A program made the position numbers and the translations under genes. Source: Phlebopus portentosus (lineage: Eukaryota > Basidiomycota > Agaricomycetes > Boletales > Boletinellaceae). From it: DNA of 64,000 nt. Under the pieces are notes generated by a model. The model was not told the origin of the DNA, searched no databases, and saw only the letters and a program-made list of their open reading frames with translations. The stretch spans positions 1,302,001-1,366,000 of the forward strand of contig JAYXKI010000008.1 in the NCBI GenBank assembly GCA_037892935.1. Reading direction: 5' to 3'. Of the stretch, positions 34,212 to 46,712 are shown in pieces (positions within the stretch are counted from its first letter, which is position 1; the number at the start of each line of letters is the position of its first letter).

Positions 34212-37200
34212 ATGAGCTATCGCGGTGATAGAGGAGGTGGAGGTCGCGGTCGAGGTGATCGTGGAAGAGGAGGCGGTGATCGCGGTGGTTTTAGAGGCGG
34301 TCGCGGCGGAGGCGACCGAGGCTACTTCCGAGGTGGCGATCGCGGCGGGCGCGGAGGCGGGTTTCGCGGTGGAGGACCACCGAGAGAGCCTGGCGGGTGA
34401 CTATCATTTCCTTCTCCCTTATATTTCGTCGTTCCTCCTACTCTTTTATTCCACCTCTTGTTGTGTTGTCGGCGTTGACGTTCCACCCGCCAGGATCTTC
34501 TCTGCGCCCGATCAGGCCAATGACATCGATGCGCGTCTCTCACAGGCTGATCAGAATGCGCTCATCGCGACATACAAAGGCACTTCTACCAGCTTCAAGT
34601 TTGATGATCTCCCGCTTCGTCCAGGCTTAGGTACACTCGGCACTCCGATCAAGCTGCGATCGAACTTCTTCGCCGTTCGCGTCCCGAAGGGCCCTTTATG
34701 CGAGTACGATGTTAAAATTTCGCCTGCGGTTTCTGTCAAGCGTGTCAAACGCAGGATTTTCGAACTACTGGAGAAAATTCCCGAGTATCAGCGCTTCCGA
34801 GGCGGTGTCGCACATGATTTCAGTGCAAAGCTTATTGCGGTGCGTCGACTACCCGAAGGTACCAAGTTCACGGTGCCCTATAGCGAAGAAGACGACACTC
34901 CCGCGACCCGAGGCGCGCAAAAGGAATATATGATTGAGATGAACTTTATCCAGGACATCGATCTATCGGTGCTTGCAGGGTACCTTGCAGGCAATCCAGA
35001 GTCCCGCGAACTCGACATCGCACCGCTCCTTGCAGCCCTTAACATCGTCCTCGCGCAACATCCATCGCGCAATGGTGTCATGGTCGGCCGCAATAGATTC
35101 TTCTTCTCACACGAAACGTTTAATCTCGGCGGTGGTCTGGAAGCATGGAAAGGCTTTTACTCCTCTGTCCGGCCTGCATATAAGCAGCTAATGGTTAACG
35201 TGAACGTTGCAACAACGGCCTTCTATTCTGAAGGTAACTTAGCAAATGCGATGTTGGAGTTCCGTAATGCCAGCTTCGGGGCACGGGTCGATCAGTTCGT
35301 CAGGGGCATTCGGATCCAGACAACGCATCTGGGACATAAGAAAACTGTAAAGAGGGCCAGTAGTCATACTGCAAAGTCCTATCGTTTCAAATGGGATGAA
35401 ACCGGCGGACAGATCTCCGTCGAAGAGTATTTTCAGCGAAGTGCGTATCAGATGAATTAACATTTTAATTCTATTTTCTTCTTATAACCTTAAGCTGCGG
35501 ACTGATCATCGTATTACTCTATTTATTTATAGAATACAGTCTCCGCCTGCAGTACCCCGACATGCCGCTGATCGACGTAGGAGGGACCAAGGCGAACCTC
35601 CTTCCAGCAGAAGTCTGCCAGATTCTGCCGGGTCAGCCGTTCCGCGGAAAGCTCACAGACGAGCACACAGCACAGATGATCCTTCACGCGTGTAAGCCAC
35701 CGAACGTCAATGCGAAGGCCATTGTTGGTTTCGGTCTCTCGTCTCTCGGGTTCAAGGGAGACGGGGATCAACCTCTGCCTGGTTTTGGTATCAAGATTAA
35801 TGGTCAGATGGCCGTTGTGCCCGGAAGAATCTTGGACCCGCCGAAGGTGATGTACGCGCAGAGGTCTCAAGAAATTGATATACGTGCGAGTTGGAACTTA
35901 CGCTCCGTGCGTTTCTCGCGCGGCGCTACCTTAGACAAGTGGGCTGTTCTCCTGATTAGAGACGGCAACCGCCAGGAGTTTAATGGTGTTGATGACCCGG
36001 AGTTGAGGAAGACGATTCAGGGCTTTGTAAAGATGTGCCAGACCAGCGGGATGGTCGTTCGTTCAGACCCGAAGTACATCCAGGCACAAGTGCCACAGAA
36101 GAACAGGGATGACCCGACGCGGAAGGGCGCTGTTGCGGCAGTTCGCAATGCCATCACGAGTCTTAAGCCTAAAGTCGATTTGCTTTTCGTCGTCCTCTCC
36201 AATGGGGACAAGCATATTTACAGCGGCCTCAAGCACCTCTGCGACGTGTATCTCGATGTCCACACCGTGTGTGTGCACGCGGAGAAAATCCGCAAAGACA
36301 AGGGGCAGTTGCAGTATTTCGCGAATGTCTCGCTCAAGTTCAACATGAAGCTCGGGGGTATCAACCATAGTCTGGACCCGGAGAGCATGAGGTGGTTGAA
36401 GTCAGAGCCGACGATGCTCATTGGTATGGATGTCACTCATCCAGGACCAGGAAGCTTGAAGGGTACCCCTAGTATTGCTGCCGTCGTTGCTAGCGTCGAT
36501 GAGCATTACGCGCAGTTCCCCGCGAGTCTGAGAATTCAGGAGACCAGAAAGGAGGTAAGCTGGACTTGTTATTCCCTCGGCGAAGTCTGTTTAAACCGAT
36601 TGACTAACGGGAGTCGTATATTTGCAGATGATTACGTGCCTAAAAGAAATGATGGTAGAGCGCCTAGATGCCTTCCGCGAGAAATCTCGTAACCTACTTC
36701 CTCGTCGTGTTATCGTCTACCGTGATGGTGTCTCTGAAGGACAGTATAATACTGTCGTCAAAGAAGAGATGCCACAGCTTATCGAGGCTTTCAAGAAGTA
36801 TGACACGGTAGCGAAGCCGTATCGCCCTCTCCTTTCCATCGTCATCTGTGGAAAGCGTCACCATACGCGTTTCTACCCGACTGAAGCGGGACACGCGGAC
36901 CAGTTGGGCAATCCTAGGCCAGGAACGGTGGTCGATCAGGGAATTACGAACGTTTTTGCCTTCGACTTCTTCCTACAGGCTCATGGAGGACTTCAGGGTA
37001 CGACGCGTCCGACACACTACTACGTCGTTCACGATGAGATCAAGTTTACGGCTAACGAGCTTCAAAAACTCACCAACGATGTTTCGTACATGTTCGCTCG
37101 CGCTACTAAAGCTGTCTCTCTTGTGTCTCCTGCGTACTACGCGGACTTGGCATGTGAGAGAGGGAGGTGCTACATCCATGAGTTGTTGAGCGCTGTGGAG

Positions 37201-37347
37201 AGCGGCACGACTGCGAGCGGTGGTGGGAGCGGGAGCGGAGGAGAGAGAGAAAGGGGCAGCGAGGAGCAGGTAATGAGCACGGCTCAGAACCTCTGGCGCG
37301 GTGGTGTGCAGGGCCCGTTACTGAAGGGAAGTATGTTCTATTTGTAA
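34212..37347 (+). CDS. Argonaute (RNA-silencing slicer, QDE-2 type)
   Basis: Binds small RNAs and cuts or silences matching transcripts in RNA interference. Exons 34212-34396, 34494-35440, 35533-36554 and 36628-37347 join in frame to 957 residues, a normal size. Residues 1-60 are an RGG-rich tail with about 17 Arg-Gly units, a likely target of arginine methylation. The N, linker and PAZ domains follow (PAZ around TAFYSEGNLA to VEEYFQR), then MID (QYPDMPLIDVG, ILPGQPF) and PIWI. In PIWI the catalytic residues are visible: Asp in IGMDVTHPG, the Glu finger region after VVASVDEHY, Asp in VYRDGVSEGQ and His in THYYVVHDE. It is therefore probably slicing-competent. The C-terminus ends in LKGSMFYL, which fits the buried hydrophobic end of Argonautes. 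A Gly/Ser-rich insert lies just before it. Confidence 0.96.
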
Positions 37348-38221
37348 GGATTTGGAAGCTGGAACAAGCGGGAAGGAACAAACGAACGGTCAAGTTTTAG
37401 TAATCATGAAAGGATGGTCCACGGACGGTCTTCTCTGATCTCTTATTATCTTCTATTCTTCTTTCTCTCTCTCTGTATCGTTCTGACGAATCGCTGTGCT
37501 TTCGATATGAAAAGTCTCGGAATCTTTTGTAATGGCGGGTACCAGGTATTTTCTCTCCCTCTCCTGTTTCCTGTTGTTTGTATGATATGCTACGGTCTCC
37601 GTAGGAGTACGACGACGACGACGTTGTTTGTTTTAGATCGAGCAAATTATGATTTGATGTTGTATCGATGTGATAGATAGAAAATGTAACGAGACGTACT
37701 TATGTTTCGGGTTTCTTGCGAGTTCGATTTCCTATTTTCTGGTTCTGGTGAGAGATTGTTCATGCAGCAGGGAAGCGAAAATTCTTCTTCTGGTTCGCTT
37801 AGTCAGTTTATTCACTTTCTTTTGCTTGCTATCACCGTCATCGATATTTCTCTTAGCGTCGAATCACTGCAATCCAAGGTTATCCTCATTGCTCCGACAA
37901 GACGGACTTCCGTTATCATATCATTCTACTAAAAGTTTTCCTCTTGATAAACGTCCGAGCACCGCTTCTCATGGTCGCCCTGGCTACAAGTCTCTCGGTT
38001 TTCCCTAGACTTCATGGTCAACATCCAATGATATTCCTGCCAACAAGTATGGTGGGGGCTTGAATCTCACGCTATCTGAGTCTGTCTGCCTGGATTTTGA
38101 TGATCAAGAAGCTTTATCCGGGCTCTTTTAGAGTCTTGGACTGCATCTCTCCCAACACCCCTCAGGATCCGTATAGACTGTACACTACCTCTCAGATTCT
38201 TCTTGCTTCTGGAAAGCAATA
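37348..38221. other. Intergenic region, no gene seen
   Basis: About 870 bp. The first half is probably Argonaute 3' UTR with a T-rich and ACG-repeat stretch near 37610; the second half should hold the promoter of the surface-protein gene at 38222. Confidence 0.45.
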
Positions 38222-38909
38222 ATGTTTTTCACGTCGTTCCTTTCCGCCTTCGCGGCATTAACATACATCCATGGTGAGTTGGTTTCAATGTGGGATGCGT
38301 TATACTAGTGCTGATCTGTGATTTCTTGAACGTTCGCAGGTGTCAGCGCTGCTCCTCAACTCACTACAGCCATCCCCCTGGGCGTCGGAACTGGTAGCAA
38401 CGGTGTTATCTCAGGCATCATTGTTGGATCTGGTGCGGATGGAACGACATTCGTGCTCACTCCAGAAGCGACTGGAGGCTCCATACCCGAAACTGGTGGG
38501 TTCACTTCTTTCAGCATGCTTCGCGCCCCTCTGAGGTTTTCTTCTCTCAGTAACGCTCGTCGAGAATGCGTCTGGCCTCACCGCTAACTTCGTTCTATCA
38601 AATAGCGCTGCAACGCAAGTACACTCCATCGGATGCGGGATTAGCGGCAGTTCAGCGGAGTGTACGCAGGCGATAGTCGGTGTCAACAGTGCCTCAGAAA
38701 CAGGCTCTGTTCTGAGCACTTTTTCGGGGCCCGTGGCAATTGCTACAGTCGTCGTTTCGACCAGCTCTGCTTCCGCTGCTCAGTCCGCTTCCAGTTCCGC
38801 GTTAACATCGACTCAGTCACCTCAACCTTCTGCAGCTGGAAGAAGAGCAGGCGCCAGCATCCTACTAAGCGCTCTCGCCGTATTCCCCGTCCTCGTTGCT
38901 ATGATTTGA
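38222..38909 (+). CDS. Small secreted, probably GPI-anchored Ser-rich protein, copy 1
   Basis: Exons 38222-38273, 38340-38495 and 38551-38909 join in frame to 188 residues. The start MFFTSFLSAFAALTYIHG is a signal peptide. The ectodomain opens with TTAIPLGVGTG and contains two cysteines (IGCGIS and SAECTQ) likely to pair. A Ser/Ala/Thr-rich stalk follows, likely O-glycosylated, then a small-residue site and a hydrophobic C-terminus (LLSALAVFPVLVAMI) that fits GPI attachment. The protein should sit on the cell surface or wall. I do not recognise a named family. The gene at 39392 has the same exon plan and matching segments, so the two are tandem paralogs. Confidence 0.8.
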
Positions 38910-39391
38910 ACACCGTGTGAAGCTTGTTGTACACCAGCTAGCCCTGCAATATATCTGTTCATCCTTCATATCATTGATACGTGATCTCTTCCGCACAGCA
39001 GCGGTGATCTCGGGCAAGTTTAAAAATAGACGCGATCTTATGTGTCGGGTAATGGTATCAACGTTCCTGAGAAACGCGCTGGTAGGTCTTGAACAAGATT
39101 GATTATCGACGAGGAAGAAGATGAACTGGTAACGATCTGTTCGAGCGGCAGTTCTGTTGGCTTCAGTGATTAAAAGGCATTACTAGACTTTATGAATGAT
39201 GCTGTAGCGATGCCGGGAAAGATGGAGAGGACTAGGTATTGCCTTGTCTCGTCTCAAACAAATCTTGATGGTCAAGGATTCCGCTAGTAGTATCATATTA
39301 AGGCGCCCCGCCCCGCACCCTTCCTTCTCCCGGGTCTACTATCTTTCCCTTTCAAATCGAGGTTTCTGAAAGTGGCTTGTGAAATAAAGAA
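38910..39391. other. Intergenic region between the two surface-protein paralogs
   Basis: About 480 bp with no gene. Should hold the promoter of the second copy. Confidence 0.45.
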
Positions 39392-40204
39392 ATGGTTTAC
39401 ACGGTTGTCCTTTCCATTATTGCATCCCTCGTGTATATTCGCGGTAAGTGACTTGCAGGTTCGTATGGACCGTATGAATTCGTTCTGATCTTTTTCCCCT
39501 GAATATTCAGGAATATATGCTTCAAAACATTCAACCACTGTCATTCCTCTCGGACTAGGAACAGAGGCGGACGAAGGAGAAGTCTTTTCAGGGATATTTG
39601 CTGGAAATGGCACGGACAAGACGATATACGTACTTACACTTGAAGCAACTAGATCGGATGACTTACCAATCACTGGTTCGTCTTTCAGTCGCTTTCATCC
39701 TCTAGTCTTTGTTCAACCCCATGAATAGCAACCGTTATAGAGAAACCCTCAGAATTCATTGTCCAATTCGCTGCCTCAAGCGCAGACGTCTTCTTGACAG
39801 AATCTGTCGGATGTAGTTTTGCACCCGATGATCCCTCCGGTCTCGCCACATGCATTGAAGTATTGGCTGAAGTCAGCGCGTCTCAAACGGCCTCCACGAT
39901 GTTTACTACATCCGGCTTTATCGTGCATGCAAGCGCCATCGTGTCAAGTGGCTTCATCACAACGTCCAGTTCCACTTCATCGGCTACCACGGATGCGGAT
40001 GCATCTTCTGGCTCGACTCGACCGGGCAGCTCTCCCGAAACTGGTTCCGGCGCTAGCACGGCGCCGACCCAAACCTCCGCAGGAGGAAGAAGACGAAGCT
40101 TCAGTACAGTGGCAAGTATTTTGATGCTGCTTCCTATTTGCAATAGTGGCATGAATGCGGTATGGCTTATGTTACCTGTGCATGCTGGTCGTTCCAACAG
40201 TTAA
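39392..40204 (+). CDS. Small secreted, probably GPI-anchored Ser-rich protein, copy 2
   Basis: Exons 39392-39443, 39511-39675 and 39729-40204 join in frame to 230 residues. Exon 1 has exactly the same length (52 nt) and phase as in copy 1. The signal peptide is MVYTVVLSIIASLVYIRG. The ectodomain keeps the TTVIPLGLGTE opening, a YVLTLEAT strand and two cysteines (VGCSFA and ATCIEV). The Ser/Thr stalk is longer than in copy 1 (rich in SSTSSATT and GSS runs). The C-terminal hydrophobic segment (ASILMLLPIC) is weaker and is followed by about 25 more residues, so GPI attachment is less certain than for copy 1. Divergence is high outside these motifs, which suggests fast evolution. Confidence 0.75.
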
Positions 40205-41409
40205 AAACCTGTGCCTTTTGCTTGATTTATATTGCATCAGTAGCTTTCCTGGTCGTTGTCGGTGGGTTGACTTCAAAATATAGGCGCGTTTCCAGTATGA
40301 CAGATAGAAGCTCATCAGCAATGTAGTTGATGAATATGTTAGCGAATCGGGAGGACTATCCAACATGCATTATGTTTGTCAGCGATAGGCCAAGGCCTAC
40401 TTCCACAGTGCTTGAAAGCCTACTAGGCAGGGGAGAGAACTGCCGTCTGAGAGTCGGTAGACGTTAGCGTGCGAACTCGGACAGACTGGAGACCAGACAT
40501 TCGATCGAGTGTTGGTCCGATGACTAAAAGCCGATGATTACGTTCCTAGTCAACAACTGAGGGTCGACAAGCGTTTCTGGCGGCATCACGAGATACCGAA
40601 AAAGTACACAGAAAAGTCAGATTCCAGTGATTCAACGTAAAACGCAAATGAGGAAACGATGTTATATGAAACCATTTCTAATCTGAAAATGGTGCTTCAA
40701 TCGGGGCTATATGTTGACGCTGACGAGGGCATCGCGGAAGGCGCCCGGTCGGTGTTATCACTCGAAGGAGAACTATATCACAGGGGGCAGAATCCTATTT
40801 CCAAACCTGAAAATTTTGATGGTCCGGAACTGAAATCCAGCCAATCAGAGGCGAGCTTTCCAATTCTGTTTCCTGTATACTAAGCGGCTCAGAAACGTAA
40901 TTCTGTCCCCTGTGATTAATTAATCTTGCCTGTGTCTCAGATGGAATGGTTTGGTTTGTTACGTTACGAGGTGCACTCGGCGGCCTATTGAGACGCGTGA
41001 GAACGAGGAAGTGACAAGAGTGCAGTGCAAGAAAGACGTCTGGGACCTGGCTTTCTAGTAATTCAGCACCGGCGAGCCCACTGAGTCACTGATTCAGATG
41101 TTTTCCAGTGAGCACCTGAGATCTATCTAAGTAGGCCGTAATCAACAACTTGTTACGGTCTTAGTCATTCCTCTCATGCCACAATCACATGGCTGATCTA
41201 GCGTAGGAAAGTCCGACAAAGCATCATCATGCTCACTCTCTCATGCAGTTACCATTCATAATTCAGGTCTTGCTTCGACCAACACCAACAACCTCCTGCG
41301 AAAAGCCGCGTAAGCCTTATCGCAGATTGATCCGGGATAATAGCCCTTAAAACCCAATCCGAGCTTGCGCGTTGCTCTTTACTCGCTCAAGCCTCATTTA
41401 CTATCCTCG
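40205..41409. other. Intergenic region upstream of the first P450
   Basis: About 1.2 kb. A 74-codon plus-strand frame (40659-40883) has no recognisable content. Probably holds the promoter of the P450 gene at 41410; no clear TATA box. Confidence 0.45.
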
Positions 41410-43706
41410 ATGGCACTTCTCAGACTCTCATTAGCTGCTTTATGCACATTAGCGGTCTATGGATTCGCCAAACTTGTTCGTAGATTCCTTCGACCGCTGA
41501 GCTCGCCTCTGCGTTCCCTTCCTGGTCCTCCAAGTTCAAATTTCATTTATGGAAACCTTTCCGAGATACGGAAAGCCGATGTCTTGGAATTGCATGAGAA
41601 ATGGGCTCAGGAGTACGGTAACGTGTTCAAATATAAGGCGTTTTTCGGAGTGGGTAGAGATTTTGGTTTCGTGACTTCCTCTGGTTTCTTATTTCATCTC
41701 TATTTCTCAGGAAGATCGACTATGCACAATGGATCTGAGAGCAATAAACCATATCTTGACGCACTCCATGGATTATCAGAAACCTCCCCAAGCACGGCGT
41801 AATCTAGCACGACTGCTAGGAGATGGTAACTAGATTTCGTTAATTCTTTTCACTTTTGTTGACATGATGAAATAAGGAATTCTGGTTACGGAGGGTAAGC
41901 TTTCGGGTAATCCCTTGCGACGATAGCTATTTATAGCATGACTTTGTATGCAGGCGAGAAACACAGACAACAGGTCAGTACTGTACATTTTCATAACTCG
42001 GGTGGTCTCTGATCGTATCGTGTTCTTCAGAGACGTATTATGGTTCGCAGATATCTAGCACTTCTATTGTCTCTTAATGATAATTTGCAAAGAATCCTTC
42101 CTTCGGGCCCTCTTCAATTAGAGATCTCACTCCGATTTTCTTGGAAAAGGCACTTCAGGCACGGATAGTCTCAAGCTTCACGATGGAGCTTCTCTGACTC
42201 AAGGAATTCCCAGCTGCGCGACATATGGAAATCAGAAGTCATGGCTGAATCGGGAAAGACCGAGAACGGGAAGGTCATAGACGTGCTCTCATGGCTCAGT
42301 AGAACGACGCTGGACGTTATTGGGCTCGCAGGTACGCGACTGCAGCGGATTTTCAACGATTTACTCAAAGTGCCTCTCAGGTTTTGATTACCATTTTGAC
42401 ACTCTGAATGTGCGCCAAGAACCTGGCGAGCTAAACAAGGCCTTCGCAACGCTTTTCCATGCAGACGGCTCCTTCAGCATCTTGCAGTTACTGCAGGCAT
42501 TCTTTCCAATCTTTAACATCATCGTAAGCAAGCGATCACAAACCTTCTCTTCTGTCTTTATAACGAATTCACTTGATAGCCATCAAAAAGAGGGAATGAG
42601 GAAAGACGTGCACAGGGAACAATGCAAAGGATCGGACAGGAGCTGCTTCGTGAGAAGAAAGCCGGTGTGAATGGAAATTTCGGTGAAGAAAAGGAGCAAG
42701 GAAGAGGCCGTGGCAAGGATCTTTTGAGTGTCTTGGTGAGAGCCAACATGGATACGGAACTTCCGGATTCTCAGCGGATGTCGGACGAGGATGTGCTTGC
42801 TCGTAAGTTATTGTGATATTCATGCCTGCTACTGTTAATGTTTCTGACCGTGAGGTCAACAGAGGTTCCGACATTCTTAGTCGCTGGGCATGAGACCACT
42901 AGGTAAAGTTGTCCAATCTATCCAGACGCTCAAGACACGAATTGATTCGAGCGTAGTACGCAGACGACATGGGCTCTATGGGTCCTCGCGATGCATCCTG
43001 AATTTCAAGATCGACTCCGGGGTGAACTCCACAGTATAGATACTGACACACCCTCTATTGACGACCTGAGTGCTGAGCGCCTGCCCTTTCTTGATGCTGT
43101 CGTCCGCGAGACTTTACGTAGTCATTCCGCAGTGCCCAACAGTATCCGACTTGCGATGAAAGATGATATCATTCCATTGTCGGAGCCTTACACAGACAAA
43201 AATGGAAAAATTTGCAACGAAATTCGAATTCGCAAAGGGGACGGAGTGTTCATTCCAATTTTGTCGATCAATCGATATCCGCAGATCTGGGGAGAGGATG
43301 CTCATGAGTTTAAGTGCGTGTCTTACCCCTTTCACTGTCAATGAAGTTAATGAGATTCTTCGTCAGCCCGGATCGATGGGCAAATCCTCCTCCAGCCGTG
43401 CAAGAGATCCCTGGGGTATGGGGTAACTTAATGACCTTCCTTGGCGGAGCTCGCAGTTGCATTGGATACCGCTTTGCTCTTTACGAGTACGTGCTTTAGG
43501 AAATATCGTCAATTATCTTGTCCCATTTACATGTTCACAGGATGAAAGCACTTCTTTTCACACTCATCCGAAACTTCGAGTTTTTGCTCGCTATACCGGC
43601 TGAAAAGATTACAAAACGCTCGTTGGTGGTAACGCGTCCATATATCAAGGGCGAGGAGGATAAGGGTGCTCAGATGCCTTTGCTCGTCAAGGTATGCGAT
43701 CCTTAA
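41410..43706 (+). CDS. Cytochrome P450 monooxygenase, paralog 1
   Basis: Haem-thiolate monooxygenase of the ER membrane; substrate unknown. The start [19 protein letters not shown] is the membrane anchor, followed by the proline hinge LPGPPSS. More than ten short exons carry KHRQQRRIM (C-helix), the I-helix AGHETT, ETLR (K-helix ExxR) and, after an intron, PDRW and the haem loop [10 protein letters not shown] with its cysteine ligand. The C-terminus ends in LLVKVCDP. Joins checked by phase give an uninterrupted protein. One intron (42159-42213) fits best as GC-AG, because the GT alternative 10 nt later would add three residues not present in the paralog. The gene is tail-to-tail with a second P450 450 bp away, and the two share most intron positions. 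Confidence 0.92.
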
Positions 43707-44156
43707 TGTTAGACTCTGCGCTTGTACATGAGTAAATCCGGGGCTCTTGATTGGTATTCCTATATTGTATGTACACATTGTATACTAATGTACTTATTGA
43801 TGAACGAACGTTTTAAGTTTGAAAATTTATCAAAAAACAATCATTTTTGTCATGAAAGTGGCGACGCTCTATAACACTCGGGAGCTCGCGAGACAATCGA
43901 GATTGCACTGTGCGGGAAGTGTGGATGCGAAGAAGTACCTTAACTTCGTATACTGCTTGAAAGCAAGCGCTAAAAGTACATTCTTGACGGGTCTGGATGG
44001 CTGCTTCTTTCAAAATCAACACGCGCAAAACAAGTATTTTACGAGTTTGTGATGGATAGAAGTATTCTGATAGGCAGATAAATACATAAATGTTCCGTAG
44101 ACGAGCGTATATCAAAGGACTGAAAAAATTTGTCTTCTCGAAGTCATCGCAGCAGC
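43707..44156. other. Convergent 3' region between the two P450 genes
   Basis: About 450 bp between the stop codons of two genes that point at each other. Only 3' UTR-like sequence is seen. Confidence 0.5.
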
Positions 44157-46477
44157 CTACTCCTCGCATAGTTTTACCAATAAAGGCAACTGTGCTCCCT
44201 TCTCCCCGCGAACAGACGGCCGAAGAAATGCAACAGAACGGACGCCGAAATGCTCGGCGGGAAGTGCGAGAGAAAATTCAAACCTCCGAACAAGCGTGAA
44301 AAGGATGACCTTCATCCTGAACCATATCCGAGATCGTCAGCCTGGCGGATCCATAAAATAAAAATAAAACGACGTACTCTACGAGCGCGAAACGGAAACC
44401 AATGCAACTGCGTGGACCGCCTGAGAAGGTCATGAGATCAGACCAAAGTCCCGGGATGCTTTTCGCTGCTGCTGGTGGGCGCTCCCAACGGTCTGGACTG
44501 TAAAATGACTTCAGCACAATCAATGCGTCGGGGTTAAATAATATGCAGTCACTTGAATTCTGCTGCATCGTCGCCCCAGATATGCTTCGCGCGATTAAGA
44601 GCGAGAATAGGAATCACGACGCCGTCTCCTTTCCCAATCCTAACATTCAAGTCAGAGCGCGTCTTAGAGCGTAGAAGGTGTATGACCCGCCTGATTTCGT
44701 GGCATACTTTACCATTGCTATCAATGTAAGGTTCCTCAACTGGTATGATATCATCCTTTGTTGCAATTCGGACAATACTTGAGACCGCTCCGTGTAAACG
44801 GCACGTTTCACGGACAATCTTTTCCAGGAATGGCAGTTTCTCGGGGCTGAGGTCGTCTGCTGAAGGTATATCTGTGGGTACGCTGCGCAGTTCCTGTCGT
44901 AAACGAGATTGCAGGTCTTGGTGTCGCGCGAGCTCGAAGAGTGCCCATGACATTTGGTTGCTTGTAGTTTCGTGCCCCGCAATTAGGAACGTTGGGACCT
45001 CTTAAGTGTGAGACAATAGATTAGCACAGAGATTATCAGGAAAAGGCAAAATTTACGGGCGAGTACGTCCTCGTTATTCATTCTTTGCGATACAGGCAGT
45101 TCGGAATCCGTGTTTGCTCTTACGAGGACGCTCAAAAGATCTCGTCCTTTTTCAAGAACACCACCCTGCTGGCGCGAAAGAAGCAGCTCCTCGCCGAGCC
45201 GCAGCATTGTATTCCGCGCCTTGCGAATCGTTAGACTCCTTTTATCAGGCTGAGAAACGTGCCAAACAAATCTCAGTACGACATTCTGGATATCAAGGTC
45301 CGGACGACGGAAGGTCATGACTCACTATGATTCGAAAGATCGGGGAAGACGCTTTCAGGAGCGTTAGGAACCCTGGCAAGTCACTATTACGAAGAAGCAA
45401 GCTAATTGCATCGTTGAGAGAGTCCGGTCTTGACTGTGGTTCATCAGGTCCGTCCAAGGAATTGAAATCGTGATGAAAGCCTTATGAACATCACAATGAG
45501 ATGAAATATGGCCGGAATTGGATGTGAGACAGCACTAATTTACCAGCAAGGCCAATGATGTCAAGCGTAGCACGACTCATCCAGGACAGTACCTCAAAGT
45601 TTGTCCATACGTCTTTGGTGTTGCGATTCTCCGAGATGATTTCCGTTTCCCACATGTCGCACATCTGCATGGTTTCAACGAGTAAGGAGACATTAAAAAG
45701 GCATTGAACTTACTCTGAGAGCTTTCTCAAAGAAAATAGGAGTTACGTCCCTGATAGATGATGTGGAGAACGACGGATTCTAAAGCAAGTATCAAAATGA
45801 ACCTTGAAATGTACAAATACGATCTATTCACCATTATTTTCCTCTATTGAGCCAAAAATTAGAATTCAATGTCAATGTTTTTAAAACACGATACGAACCT
45901 GTTGCATGTGTTTTTCCGCTGAATGTCGTCGATATCAGTCACCTGTGCAACGTTAATCGGATCGTGACAATTGCAGACCTTCTGTCACCAAGATTCCTGC
46001 CAAGCCAGAACAGCAACTTGAAACACGAGCTGAAACAAGAAAAAGATCGGTAACTCACCATTTCCCAGTAGTCTTGAGAGGAAAAAGCGGCTTTCTTTCG
46101 TCTTCTGGTAATCAAACGAATGTGTAAGTATGTGGTTGATAGCCCTTGTGTCAATTGTGAAAAGCTGGTCTTCCTATATAAGCAAAATCAGGTTAATTAA
46201 GTCCTGAGAAACTATAGGTGCGCGATATACGAACTCCAAATCGACCTTTACATTTCATGACCTTTCCGTATTTCTTGTACCATTCTTCGAGTACTGGACT
46301 TGCCCTGCGTACTTCGTTCACATTTCCATAGATGAAACTTGTACTCGGGGGACTGGGGAGGTTGCGCAAGGGCGAGAAAAGGGGCCGGACGAACCGATAC
46401 ACAAATTGAGCTAAAAAGTAGATAGCAAGTGATTCGAGCGAAGTGAGAAGGAGCTTGATGGGAATCCGGAAGTCCAT
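44157..46477 (-). CDS. Cytochrome P450 monooxygenase, paralog 2
   Basis: Same family as the P450 at 41410. The start MDFRIPIKLLLTSLES at 46477 gives a membrane anchor, then LPSPPSTSFIYGN. Exons carry [20 protein letters not shown] and RKIMNPSF, the I-helix AGHETT, an ExxR helix (RETCR) and PDRW, GGPRSCIGFR at the haem. The last exon begins with MKVILFTLVRR and ends in KLCEE, TAG at 44157-44159. Compared with paralog 1 it lacks the intron just after AGHETT, and it has a 51-nt block at 44640-44690 in the loop before RIGKGDGV. That block starts GCGGGT, ends TTAG, is a multiple of three and has no stop, so it can be a GC-AG intron or 17 extra residues. The gene looks functional. Confidence 0.9.
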
Positions 46478-46712
46478 TATGGCAGTAACTGAGCATCAAA
46501 TCAAGATAGAGGCATATTTATACTTGTCCCGGAGGGTCTGATAGCGTGGAAAAGGGCGACAGAAACTCGGTCATCGGCGGCAATAATTGTTGGAAGGGAG
46601 CAATACAACGATCGGATGTTCTGACGACCCACGTGACAGTAACGAGTGAAATAGTAATTCAATCCAATCAGTGAAACGGATCAGGAAAAAAGAATGAGTA
46701 AAGGTCGTAATC
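46478..46712. other. Short intergenic region upstream of P450 paralog 2
   Basis: About 235 bp between the P450 start and the 3' end of the queuine transferase gene; holds the P450 promoter. Confidence 0.5.
46515..46522 (-). promoter_or_regulatory. Probable TATA box of P450 paralog 2
   Basis: On the minus strand this reads TATAAATA, about 40 bp before the ATG at 46477. The short distance means a very short 5' leader if it is used. Confidence 0.45.

Noticed and set aside
40659..40883. 74-codon plus-strand frame before the P450
   Set aside because: No recognisable content and no conserved neighbour.
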